DNA from: JAICLK01 sp963742655
GTDB lineage: Bacteria; Patescibacteriota; Saccharimonadia; Saccharimonadales; UBA4665
Direction of reading: 5' to 3'
DNA length: 64,000 nucleotides
Assembly (NCBI GenBank): GCA_963742655.1
Contig: CAVUMM010000005.1
Span: 372,001 to 436,000, forward strand
Shown here: positions 15,707 to 22,954 of the stretch, piece after piece
Layout of the letters: each line of letters begins with the position of its first letter
Position numbering within the stretch: the stretch's first letter is position 1
The notes under the pieces: generated by a model
The model's input: the letters and a program-made list of their open reading frames with translations, nothing else
The model's database searches: none
What the model was told of the DNA's origin: nothing
Program-made: the position numbers and the translations under genes

Positions 15707-16336
15707 ATGAGAGTATTGGTTTTCGGCGCAAGCATAACGGGAGGCTTTTGGGATACAGAAGGTGGTTGGGTAAACCGCATCCGTGCTTTTTACGATACGA
15801 AGCGGGTTCGGGATTTTTCTGTAATGCAGCCAGAGATCGTAAACCTGGGCGTTTCTGGCGACACTACGGCAGGCGTATTAAATCGTTTGGCAAACGAAGT
15901 GCGAGCCAGAAACCTCGACGATAAAGATTTGGCAATCATTTTCTCGGTCGGGGCTAATAACGCGATGCTGGAGGCTGGCAAACCCCGCTCAACGCCCAAA
16001 CAGTATAAAACGGAACTTGAAGCAATATTCAAAAATGCCAGCGAGTTTAGTAATAAATTAATGTTTGTCGGCTTAACACCATGCGATGAAAATCGAACGA
16101 TGCCTGTTGCTTGGGGCGATTTCACCTACACGAACGAACGGCTTTGGTTAATGGAGCAAACGATGCGCGAAGTTGCGGCGATATACTCCATTCCGCACGT
16201 CGCGATTTTTGAGTCGTTCCAGAATAAACAAAAAGAGCAGGATTTATTTGCTGATGGTCTGCACCCGAACAATACCGGTCATGAGCTTATCGCCGACATT
16301 GTGCTACCGGAACTTGATAAACTGCTCAAACCCTAA
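15707..16336 (+). CDS. SGNH/GDSL hydrolase, copy 2
   Basis: A 209-residue tandem paralogue of the preceding gene and of identical length. Block I reads FGASITGGFW, so the Asp before the nucleophilic Ser is replaced by Ala. Block II (GVSGDTTAG), block III (SVGANNAM) and block V (DGLHPNNTGHEL) keep the oxyanion Gly and Asn and the catalytic Asp and His. The enzyme is therefore probably active but may have altered specificity. The 3' end overlaps the convergent glycosylase gene by 4 bases. Confidence 0.88.
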   Translation: MRVLVFGASITGGFWDTEGGWVNRIRAFYDTKRVRDFSVMQPEIVNLGVSGDTTAGVLNRLANEVRARNLDDKDLAIIFSVGANNAMLEAGKPRSTPKQYKTELEAIFKNASEFSNKLMFVGLTPCDENRTMPVAWGDFTYTNERLWLMEQTMREVAAIYSIPHVAIFESFQNKQKEQDLFADGLHPNNTGHELIADIVLPELDKLLKP

Positions 16337-16971
16337 ATTGCAGGCGCGTTGTCGAACGATTTCCAAAGGTACCAACAGGCAACGGTTTCGTATGGGTGCC
16401 AGTGGTTGCGTTTGGCTTTGGTTTTGACTTGCTCGGGCGTTGGAGTTTCTTTCAGGCCGTAGAGCTTCTTCACGGCATTCCTGATGCCTAAATCACCAGG
16501 CGCCAGCACATCAGCCCGGCCCATGCAGAACATCAGAAACATGTGGGCCGTCCATTCGCCAATGCCTTTGACGGCTGTTAGCTCGCGAATTATTTCCTCG
16601 TTCGCAAGCGTTACGAAATGGTCAAACTTCAGCTTGCCATCAATGATATGCTGCGCCAGATCTTGGATATAAACGGCTTTTGCCCGGCTGAGACCGACGC
16701 TACGTAGCTCGTCAATCGATTTCTCGAGGATTGCTTCGGGCGCAGGATTTTCGTTGGCAAAAAGCTCCTGGAAGCGCCGCTCAATCGTGGCAGCCGCCTT
16801 GACGCTCAATTGCTGGCTGATGATGGAATCGATCAGTTCCCAATAGTAGTTGCTGTGCGGCCTGATAGTGCATAAGCCGGCAGCAGCGATTATCGGGGCT
16901 AGAACCGGGTCGGCTTCGGCTAAATGCTCTGCCGCATTTTTGGCTACCAGGTCGTTCAACACCATATGCAT
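16333..16971 (-). CDS. AlkA-like DNA-3-methyladenine glycosylase (HhH-GPD)
   Basis: A 212-residue HhH-GPD glycosylase. The helix-hairpin-helix is LTAVKGIGEWTAHMF, and the catalytic Asp lies in LAPGDLGIRNAV, matching the AlkA pattern (DDLxIRxA). ELIDSIISQQLSVKAA is the N-terminal helix typical of AlkA/MAG2. There is no iron-sulfur motif, as expected for AlkA. It excises alkylated purines in base excision repair. A minus-strand TATAAT 7 bases upstream of ATG 16971 fixes the start. Confidence 0.9.
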   Translation of the reverse strand: MHMVLNDLVAKNAAEHLAEADPVLAPIIAAAGLCTIRPHSNYYWELIDSIISQQLSVKAAATIERRFQELFANENPAPEAILEKSIDELRSVGLSRAKAVYIQDLAQHIIDGKLKFDHFVTLANEEIIRELTAVKGIGEWTAHMFLMFCMGRADVLAPGDLGIRNAVKKLYGLKETPTPEQVKTKAKRNHWHPYETVACWYLWKSFDNAPAI

Positions 16972-16978
16972 TTCTTTG

Positions 16979-16984
16979 ATTATA
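16979..16984 (-). promoter_or_regulatory. Extended -10 element of AlkA-like gene, leaderless layout
   Basis: Minus-strand TGC-TATAAT ends 7 bases before ATG 16971. Confidence 0.65.
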
Positions 16985-17020
16985 GCAGCGCGAAGTCTGG
17001 TATAGCCGGCGATGCCGCGA

Positions 17021-17026
17021 TATAAT
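17021..17026 (+). promoter_or_regulatory. -10 element of TauE/SafE gene
   Basis: TATAAT 33 bases before ATG 17060 would give a short leader of about 27 nt, unlike the leaderless neighbours. It is divergent from the AlkA-like promoter. Confidence 0.5.
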
Positions 17027-17059
17027 TGGCGCAGAAAAAGTTAAGAGAGTCTGCTATCC

Positions 17060-17797
17060 ATGAGCTGGTTGGTGCTTGTTACATTTTTTGTCGGATTTAC
17101 GTCCAGCTTCGTGAGCGGGATGGGCGGCGGAGGCGGCGGATTTATCACCATCCCGTATTTTTTGTTCATCGGATTGACGCCGGCACATGCCTTGGCCACT
17201 GGCAAAATGACGGGCATCGGCACGTCGGTGGGATCGATAACGGCGATTCGCGGCAAAGGTTTCGTTAACCGTCGCCTGGTGTTGCCGTTCGTCGTGCTGA
17301 CAGTCGTTTTCTCGTTGATTTCCGCCTGGTTAATTCCGCATCTCAACCCGACGGTTTTCCAAAAAGCGATCGGCGTGGTCTTAATCGTGCTGACTCCGAC
17401 GCTATTCGTTAATAAAGCGGCTTTTCAGCCGGGCGAACGGTCGCGGCCGTTCATCGTGCTTGGATTTGTGACGTATGCGATTTTCAGTTTTTTGCAGACG
17501 CTCATCGGTTCTGGAATGGGCGCGATGATCGTATTGGTGCTGATGTTCCTGTTCGGGCTCGGTGCACTAGAAGCCAATGCCACTAAGCGGGTCGGGCAGT
17601 CGGTACAATCGGCAATCCTATTTGTATTATTGGGGATTCAGGGTTTTGTGGTTTGGTGGCATGGCGCTGCGGGGCTGATCGGGTCGGTCATCGGAAGTCA
17701 TATCGGCACGCACATAGCGGTTAAAAAAGGCGCGAAGTTTGTCAAATACATGCTGGCGGCGGTAATGCTGACATCCGGTGTGGCGTTGCTTGTTTAA
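17060..17797 (+). CDS. TauE/SafE-family sulfite/anion exporter
   Basis: A 245-residue membrane protein with about eight helices in two TauE/SafE repeats. The N-terminal FVSGMGGGGGGFITIPYF is the family signature, and the second repeat carries LIGSGMGAMIVLVLMFLFG. Members move sulfite, sulfoacetate or other organosulfur anions, and often export. No sulfur metabolism gene is nearby, so the substrate is unassigned. Confidence 0.9.
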   Translation: MSWLVLVTFFVGFTSSFVSGMGGGGGGFITIPYFLFIGLTPAHALATGKMTGIGTSVGSITAIRGKGFVNRRLVLPFVVLTVVFSLISAWLIPHLNPTVFQKAIGVVLIVLTPTLFVNKAAFQPGERSRPFIVLGFVTYAIFSFLQTLIGSGMGAMIVLVLMFLFGLGALEANATKRVGQSVQSAILFVLLGIQGFVVWWHGAAGLIGSVIGSHIGTHIAVKKGAKFVKYMLAAVMLTSGVALLV

Positions 17798-17855
17798 AAA
17801 CCGCTAACACCACAAAAGCAGATTCTGCTAAACTTTAAGCCAAAGGATAAAACAT

Positions 17856-19706
17856 ATGTCAAACCATGACGATGAAGAAGAAAAAGCCAAAGTAGACAGG
17901 GAAGACGAGCAAGCGGAAGTTCCCGAAAACGATCGTGCACACGACAAAACTGAAGAAAACCCGCACGAACCGAGCGGCGAGCTTGGCGAACAAGAACAGG
18001 TGATGGGCGACAACGAGTCGCCAAAACCGGCGGGCAAATTCAAACGGTTCTTCAGTTCATATTGGCGAAAAAAGAAATGGACGTTGCCGCTAACATTGTT
18101 ATTGCTTGTAGGGATCGTTCTCGCCTTGCCGGCGACACGCTATCCTGTGTTTGCGGCTTCGGGCATGAAGCGACGGTTCGTCATTGAAGTGTGGGATAGC
18201 AAAACAAACACACCGGTGAGCGGCGCAAAAGTTACGCTTGATGGCCAAACTCGTACCACTAATAGAGTGGGCGGTGTGGTATTTACCATTAAAGTCGGCG
18301 GCGGCACGTTGTCCGTCAGCAAGCAATATTATCAGCCATTTTCCGAGAAAGTATTTGTCGGCGTCACACACAAGAGCACGAACGCGCGTTTCGCGCACAT
18401 CGTTGCGACCGGCCGCCAGGTACCCGTCACGGTAGTCAATAATATAACAGGCAAGCCAATCACCAACGCGGAGATCAAGGTGCTCGATACCAGCTCAAAA
18501 ACAGATTCTACGGGCAAAGCGATAATTGTTTTGCCGACCGGCTCGGATACGCTAAATGCATCAATCTCTGCCGGCGGCTACAACGACCTAAGCGGCAAAG
18601 TGCAGGTCACCAGCGACGTCGTGAATGCCAATACGTTTAAACTCACCCCAGCCGGCCACGTGTACTTCCTGTCGAATTTGAGCGGTAATATCGATGTCGT
18701 ATCTACGAATCTCGACGGTTCCGACCGCCAAACCGTTCTGGCAGGCACCGGCAAAGAAGATTTGAATGATACGGCACTGCTGGCTACACGCGATTGGAAA
18801 TTCCTTGCGCTGCAATCTAAGCGCGACGGCGGCCAACACGCCAAACTATTCCTGGTAAATACTGCCAATAATAATCAACTCACGACCATGGATGAAGGCG
18901 ATGCCGACTTTACGCCGGTGGGCTGGCTGGGCCACGATTTTATTTACAAAGTTGATCGTGACAACGTAAAGGCTTGGCAGTCCGGCGGCGAAGCGCTCAA
19001 AAGCTACAATGCCGACACCGGCAAAATTACGGTGCTCGACCAGACTACGGCGTCGGGTTCGGATTGGGATTATATCAATCAGGATTTCGGCTACTTCTCC
19101 ATCAGCCTAACGAATGACAACAAGGTTGTGTACATCAAACAGTGGAGCAGCGTTGGCCCGGCTAGCCTCAGCGGTAAGCAGAATCAAATATTGAGCATCT
19201 CACCGGACGGGACGGACAAACAGATTCTCAAAGGTTTCACAGTATCCAACGACAGCTTCCAAAATATTTATCCGCTGGTCGTTAGCCCCGGCACTATCGA
19301 TTTCCAGGTATCGAACGGTTCGGGCACCGTGTACTACGTGTACGCCAACAATACCGTTACGCAAAGCAACACCATCAATGACGATAGCTTCCAGCAGGCT
19401 CAGCAATCCAACGCAACCTACTTGCAGTCACCATCGGGTAGCCAGACATTCTGGGCGGCGCAGCGCGATGGCAAGAACACGCTTTTCGTTGGTGATGGCA
19501 ATGGCGATAATGGCATGCAGATTGCAAATTTGAGCGACTACACGACGTACGGCTGGTATACGGACAACTATCTATTGGCCGAAAAAAGCGGCAATGAATT
19601 GTATGTGATGTCTCCGGCCGCCGGCGCAAAGGCGCTGAAAATTTCCGATTACTACAAACCGCCGCGCAATTTCTACGGCTACGGCGGCGGATATGGCGGA
19701 TTGTAG
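17856..19706 (+). CDS. Membrane-anchored beta-propeller protein with Ig-like domains
   Basis: A 616-residue protein. Residues 1-60 are highly acidic, followed by a basic KKKW boundary and one membrane helix at about 75-95. Outside there is a carboxypeptidase-regulatory-like domain (VWDSKTNTPVSGAKVTLDG) and a second one (GKPITNAEIKVLDTSS). After that come WD/TolB-like propeller blades (GHVYFLSNLSGNIDVVSTNLDG, here GNIDVVSTNLDGSDRQ, later QILSISPDGTDKQILKG). The C-terminus is Gly/Tyr-rich (FYGYGGGYGG). It has an AAAGGA ribosome binding site and a TAAACT -10 at 17829-17834. It looks like a surface binding or sensing protein. The partner is unknown. Confidence 0.7.
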   Translation: MSNHDDEEEKAKVDREDEQAEVPENDRAHDKTEENPHEPSGELGEQEQVMGDNESPKPAGKFKRFFSSYWRKKKWTLPLTLLLLVGIVLALPATRYPVFAASGMKRRFVIEVWDSKTNTPVSGAKVTLDGQTRTTNRVGGVVFTIKVGGGTLSVSKQYYQPFSEKVFVGVTHKSTNARFAHIVATGRQVPVTVVNNITGKPITNAEIKVLDTSSKTDSTGKAIIVLPTGSDTLNASISAGGYNDLSGKVQVTSDVVNANTFKLTPAGHVYFLSNLSGNIDVVSTNLDGSDRQTVLAGTGKEDLNDTALLATRDWKFLALQSKRDGGQHAKLFLVNTANNNQLTTMDEGDADFTPVGWLGHDFIYKVDRDNVKAWQSGGEALKSYNADTGKITVLDQTTASGSDWDYINQDFGYFSISLTNDNKVVYIKQWSSVGPASLSGKQNQILSISPDGTDKQILKGFTVSNDSFQNIYPLVVSPGTIDFQVSNGSGTVYYVYANNTVTQSNTINDDSFQQAQQSNATYLQSPSGSQTFWAAQRDGKNTLFVGDGNGDNGMQIANLSDYTTYGWYTDNYLLAEKSGNELYVMSPAAGAKALKISDYYKPPRNFYGYGGGYGGL

Positions 19707-19774
19707 CCTGGCGTTTGTTTATCGTACAGCACTTATTTGACTGAAATCGTATTGTAGGTTACGTTATTTCAGAT

Positions 19775-20776
19775 ATGAGTGTAGAGACTGGTTTTGCAAA
19801 CGCTGGTGTATTAATGTCCGGCGGACTAAGTACCGGTTTATGGCCTTGGGGCACGGAAGAGTCTAAAGGCATGGCGCCGCTATATATTGGCGAAGAAGAT
19901 TCTTCTGAATCTTTGGCAATTCCACTAGCGCATCTTGCTGCCCGGGAATTTGCTATGTCCGGATTACAGCGAGTTATTACGCTTGCTTCTGAACAGGGTT
20001 TTGACAATTTACGGGGTTTCTTTAATTCGCCATTGCCAGACGGCACCATTGAACGCGGCATAGCGCTTCACAAAGAAGATAAAGTCGCACAAGAAATAGC
20101 CCGCCGTTTGTTCGGTTATGACGACATGGATATCACTTTTGTCGTTCAGCCGACGCGAGCCGAAGACGTTATCGTGGACTATGACGGCGATCCTTACGGT
20201 ACGGCATTTGTGATGCGTTTAGTACAAGAAATAATTCAAGAAATGTTTCTACGGAATGCGCAAAAACACCCGGAACAGCCAAAGAATTTCATTGTCAGAA
20301 ATATAGACGATATACTTTTAATTCGCCGCGGCGAGCAGCCGGAATTACAGAAAGCAATTGCGGCCTGGCAAGCCAGCGGCGCTGACCACATGATAATGGG
20401 CTATCCGATGGAACGCGCGCGATCAAAACGTGTCGGAGTGCTGCTAAAGGGCGTCGATGGACTGCTCGCGGAATTAATCGAGAAGCCAGATCCGGAAGTT
20501 TTGCCAGACGGTTTAAATAGATTTGATGCGAATATCGGGTATTACGGATTTGGTCAGAAAATTTGGAGAGCTCTTGACGAGGAAATGGCAATTCCGCGGC
20601 CCGGCGGCGAGCATTTAATTACCGACGTAATTGAAGGTGCCCGTAAAATGGGCCAGACATTTTTTATACACAGTATTGACCGAACTAAGACCCGCCGCTT
20701 TGATGGCGGTAAAGCGGGAGGTTTGATAGCTGCGAGTATCTTCGCTACACAGAATGTTGCATACCGGCCGGTATAA
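19775..20776 (+). CDS. Degenerate GalU-like nucleotidyltransferase
   Basis: A 333-residue protein that aligns by eye with UTP-glucose-1-phosphate uridylyltransferases. The start MSGGLSTGLWPWGTEESKGM corresponds to the GalU AGxGTRxxPxTKxxPKEM loop. FVVQPTRAEDVIVDY, LIEKPDPEVLPDGLNRFDANIGYYGF (LxEKP, then a short strand) and DGGKAGGLIAASIF near the end follow the GalU order. The usual nucleotide-binding Arg and the first Lys are replaced (STGLWPW), so activity is doubtful. Its last codons overlap the promoter of the mutY-like gene. It could be a regulatory paralogue or a nucleotidyltransferase with another substrate. Confidence 0.6.
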   Translation: MSVETGFANAGVLMSGGLSTGLWPWGTEESKGMAPLYIGEEDSSESLAIPLAHLAAREFAMSGLQRVITLASEQGFDNLRGFFNSPLPDGTIERGIALHKEDKVAQEIARRLFGYDDMDITFVVQPTRAEDVIVDYDGDPYGTAFVMRLVQEIIQEMFLRNAQKHPEQPKNFIVRNIDDILLIRRGEQPELQKAIAAWQASGADHMIMGYPMERARSKRVGVLLKGVDGLLAELIEKPDPEVLPDGLNRFDANIGYYGFGQKIWRALDEEMAIPRPGGEHLITDVIEGARKMGQTFFIHSIDRTKTRRFDGGKAGGLIAASIFATQNVAYRPV

Positions 20777-20777
20777 T
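20772..20777 (+). promoter_or_regulatory. -10 element of mutY-like gene, leaderless layout
   Basis: TATAAT overlaps the stop of the preceding gene and ends 7 bases before ATG 20785. Confidence 0.65.
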
Positions 20778-20784
20778 AAATTGG

Positions 20785-21678
20785 ATGGAAGATGCTTTAA
20801 GATCGTTCAAAGATAGCGTCTTTAAGCATTATGAACAACATGGGCGGCATGGTTTGCCGTGGCGGCAATCCGAGGTTGACGGGTCGTTTGATCCGTATAA
20901 GATTTGGGTGAGCGAGATAATGTTGCAGCAGACCCAGGTCACTCGGGTGATTCCGAAATATCTGGAATTTTCGGCTCAGTTTCCGGATGTGGGCTCTCTT
21001 GCGTCGGCTGGTTTGGGTGAAGTCTTAACGGTATGGAACGGACTGGGCTATAACCGGCGGGCAAAATTCCTATGGCAGTCTGCGCAGAGGATCGAGAATG
21101 ATTTTGGCGGTAATTTTCCAGATAATACAAAAGCCCTTCAAAAGCTACCGGGCGTCGGCGCGAACACTTCCGGTGCAATTTTAGTTTATGCATTTAATAT
21201 GCCAGAAGTGTTTATCGAAACGAATATACGCACAGTATTTATCCGTCATTTTTTCAATGGCCAAAAAGATATTTCCGATAATGAAATTTTAGCATTGGTT
21301 AAAAAAACTTTACCGGACGAGAAAGGAAAAGAGCAGCCCGAGACGCGGATTCATTCCGCGCCCGGCGCGATGAGAAAAACCTATGGTTTGTCTCATTACC
21401 GTTTGTGGTACTGGGCGTTGATGGATTATGGCAGTTTTTTGAAGCAAACGGTTGGCAACCTCGCGAGGTTGAGCAGTAATCACTCTCTGCAGTCAAAATT
21501 CGAAGGCTCCAAACGACAGGTGCGTGGGCAAGTTATTCGAGCATTGATCGAACGTCCACTGAGCAAGTTGAAGCTTGAAGTTCTAGTTAGTGATCCTCGA
21601 CTCGAGGGCGTGCTCGACGATTTGACCGGCGAGAATCTGATCCGGAAGAGCGGGGATAGCTATTCGCTTTTCTCTTAA
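20785..21678 (+). CDS. mutY: MutY-like adenine glycosylase lacking the iron-sulfur cluster
   Basis: A 297-residue HhH-GPD protein. LPWR, DPYKIWVSEIMLQQTQV (with the catalytic Glu) and the helix-hairpin-helix LPGVGANTSGAILVYAF are MutY features. The usual catalytic LDGNVxRV segment reads FIETNIRTVFIRHF, so Asp is replaced by Glu. The C-terminal four-Cys motif that holds the 4Fe-4S cluster is missing after LMDYG, and there is no C-terminal Nudix-like 8-oxoG recognition domain. Instead the protein ends with a winged-helix-like segment (GQVIRALIERPLSKLKLE). It probably removes A opposite 8-oxoG or acts on a related lesion; specificity is uncertain. Confidence 0.8.
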   Translation: MEDALRSFKDSVFKHYEQHGRHGLPWRQSEVDGSFDPYKIWVSEIMLQQTQVTRVIPKYLEFSAQFPDVGSLASAGLGEVLTVWNGLGYNRRAKFLWQSAQRIENDFGGNFPDNTKALQKLPGVGANTSGAILVYAFNMPEVFIETNIRTVFIRHFFNGQKDISDNEILALVKKTLPDEKGKEQPETRIHSAPGAMRKTYGLSHYRLWYWALMDYGSFLKQTVGNLARLSSNHSLQSKFEGSKRQVRGQVIRALIERPLSKLKLEVLVSDPRLEGVLDDLTGENLIRKSGDSYSLFS

Positions 21679-21744
21679 GCTTAAGGCGTGCTATTATACA
21701 ATGTAAGCATTAAAAGTTAACTCACCAAAAGAAAGTGGGGATAC

Positions 21745-22125
21745 ATGGAACCATCATCACCATCACAACCGACTGATCCACAAGCCGATCAGCCTGCGGA
21801 AGGCGCTGCACCGGCATCACCGGCAGCCGACGCACCGGCACCTGAAGCATCCGCCGCGCCGCCGTCTCCGGCACCCAGTGAACCGGTACCAACTCCTGCA
21901 CCATCACCCGAACCGGGCCCGGGCCCAGCCGCTCCTACTGCCGATTCGCCAGCGCCCTCAGCGGACGCGCCCAGTGGCGATCCGGCTAGCGTTAATGCTC
22001 CCGTTCCCTCGACACCGGCACCGGATGCAAAGCCAAAGAACTCTTCAAGTATGGCCATCGTGGTTGCCGTCGTTGTCGTGATCGTGTTGGTTGCCGTCGC
22101 CTACTTTGCATTCGTCAAGAAGTAG
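21745..22125 (+). CDS. Pro/Ala-rich tail-anchored protein
   Basis: A 126-residue protein. Residues 1-100 are almost entirely Pro, Ala, Ser, Asp and Glu (PAEGAAPASPAADAPAPE), disordered and acidic. A single membrane helix follows near the C-terminus (MAIVVAVVVVIVLVAVAYFA) with a basic FVKK end. It is probably anchored with the disordered domain on one side of the membrane. The start follows GTGGGG. A large palindromic element begins at its stop codon. The function is unknown. Confidence 0.7.
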   Translation: MEPSSPSQPTDPQADQPAEGAAPASPAADAPAPEASAAPPSPAPSEPVPTPAPSPEPGPGPAAPTADSPAPSADAPSGDPASVNAPVPSTPAPDAKPKNSSSMAIVVAVVVVIVLVAVAYFAFVKK

Positions 22126-22247
22126 ATTTCTGAGCATAACGGCACATTGCGGCCGAAAAGATGCGCTCCGCACTCACCGTACCGTAAAGTACGGTTCGCT
22201 TACGGTGCTCACTTTTCAACCACACTGCACCATTCTGCTCAGAAATC
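22125..22247. repeat. Palindromic structured element A (123 nt)
   Basis: Outer 12-base arms 22125-22136 and 22236-22247 are perfect complements. Inside are further pairings (GAAAAG with CTTTTC, CCGTA with TACGG around an AAG loop, CACCGTA with TACGGTG). It shares an ordered set of blocks with element B at 61023-61144: GGCACATT, TGCGCT, CGTACC, AAAGTACG, TGCTC and ACTGCAC. The paired inner stem differs compensatorily (AGAAC with GTTCT in B). It could be a terminator of the preceding gene, a structured RNA or a mobile palindrome. Confidence 0.7.
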
Positions 22248-22299
22248 GCTACCGCAAACTTTAATTAAACAGTTATTTATTATATAATAATTTGCCTAG

Positions 22300-22866
22300 A
22301 TGAAAGTATGTAGCTCATTATTGGATGAGGCTTTGATTGTCGCCATCAAAAATGGCGCGATCTGTGTCGTGCCGACCGATACCGTGTATGGCTTGGTGTG
22401 CCGTGCGGCCGATCAGGCGGCGGTTGCCAGGCTGTATGCGCTTAAACATCGCGACCATAAACCAGGCACCGTCGTCGCAGCCAATATCGACCAACTTGTC
22501 GACTTGGGCATAAAGCGGCGCTATCTCAAGGCCGTCGAACAGTTTTGGCCCGGCGCGGTGAGCGTGGAAACGCCGCACCACATCGAGTACCTGCATCAAG
22601 GCACTGGCCGCCAGGCATTCCGTATTCCGGCTGACGAGACATTGCGCGAGCTGCTTGAACAGACCGGTCCGCTGCTAACCACAAGCGCTAACTTACCCGG
22701 CGAGCCTACCGCAAATACTGCCAAGGAAGCTCAAAATTATTTCGGCAATAAGGTTGATATGTACGTCGATGGCGGAAATTTGTCTGGTCGTCCGCCGTCA
22801 ACTATCATACGCATCATTGACGACGCCATCGAGGTTATCCGCCAGGGCGCGGTCAAAGTACAATAA
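22300..22866 (+). CDS. tsaC: Threonylcarbamoyl-AMP synthase (Sua5/YciO/YrdC family)
   Basis: A 188-residue YrdC-like protein. ICVVPTDTVYGLVCRA near residue 20 and LYALKHRDHKPGTVV are the family signatures for L-threonine, bicarbonate and ATP binding. FRIPADETLRELLEQTGPLLTTSANLPGE, here LLTTSANLPGEP, is the conserved C-terminal motif. It makes the threonylcarbamoyl-AMP used for t6A37 in ANN-decoding tRNAs. The short single-domain form resembles TsaC. Partner genes tsaB, tsaD and tsaE are not in the window. An AT-rich TATATAATAAT stretch precedes the ATG. Confidence 0.92.
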   Translation: MKVCSSLLDEALIVAIKNGAICVVPTDTVYGLVCRAADQAAVARLYALKHRDHKPGTVVAANIDQLVDLGIKRRYLKAVEQFWPGAVSVETPHHIEYLHQGTGRQAFRIPADETLRELLEQTGPLLTTSANLPGEPTANTAKEAQNYFGNKVDMYVDGGNLSGRPPSTIIRIIDDAIEVIRQGAVKVQ

Positions 22867-22917
22867 ATTCGCGGGCTGCGTGTTAATCGCGCCCGCTTGC
22901 GCTGATCCCGTTTGCAG

Positions 22918-22923
22918 TATAAT
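22918..22923 (+). promoter_or_regulatory. -10 element of large membrane-anchored protein gene
   Basis: TATAAT 31 bases before ATG 22955, giving a leader of about 25 nt. Confidence 0.5.
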
Positions 22924-22954
22924 ACGAGGGTAAACTTTTTTAAGTAGATTTTGA

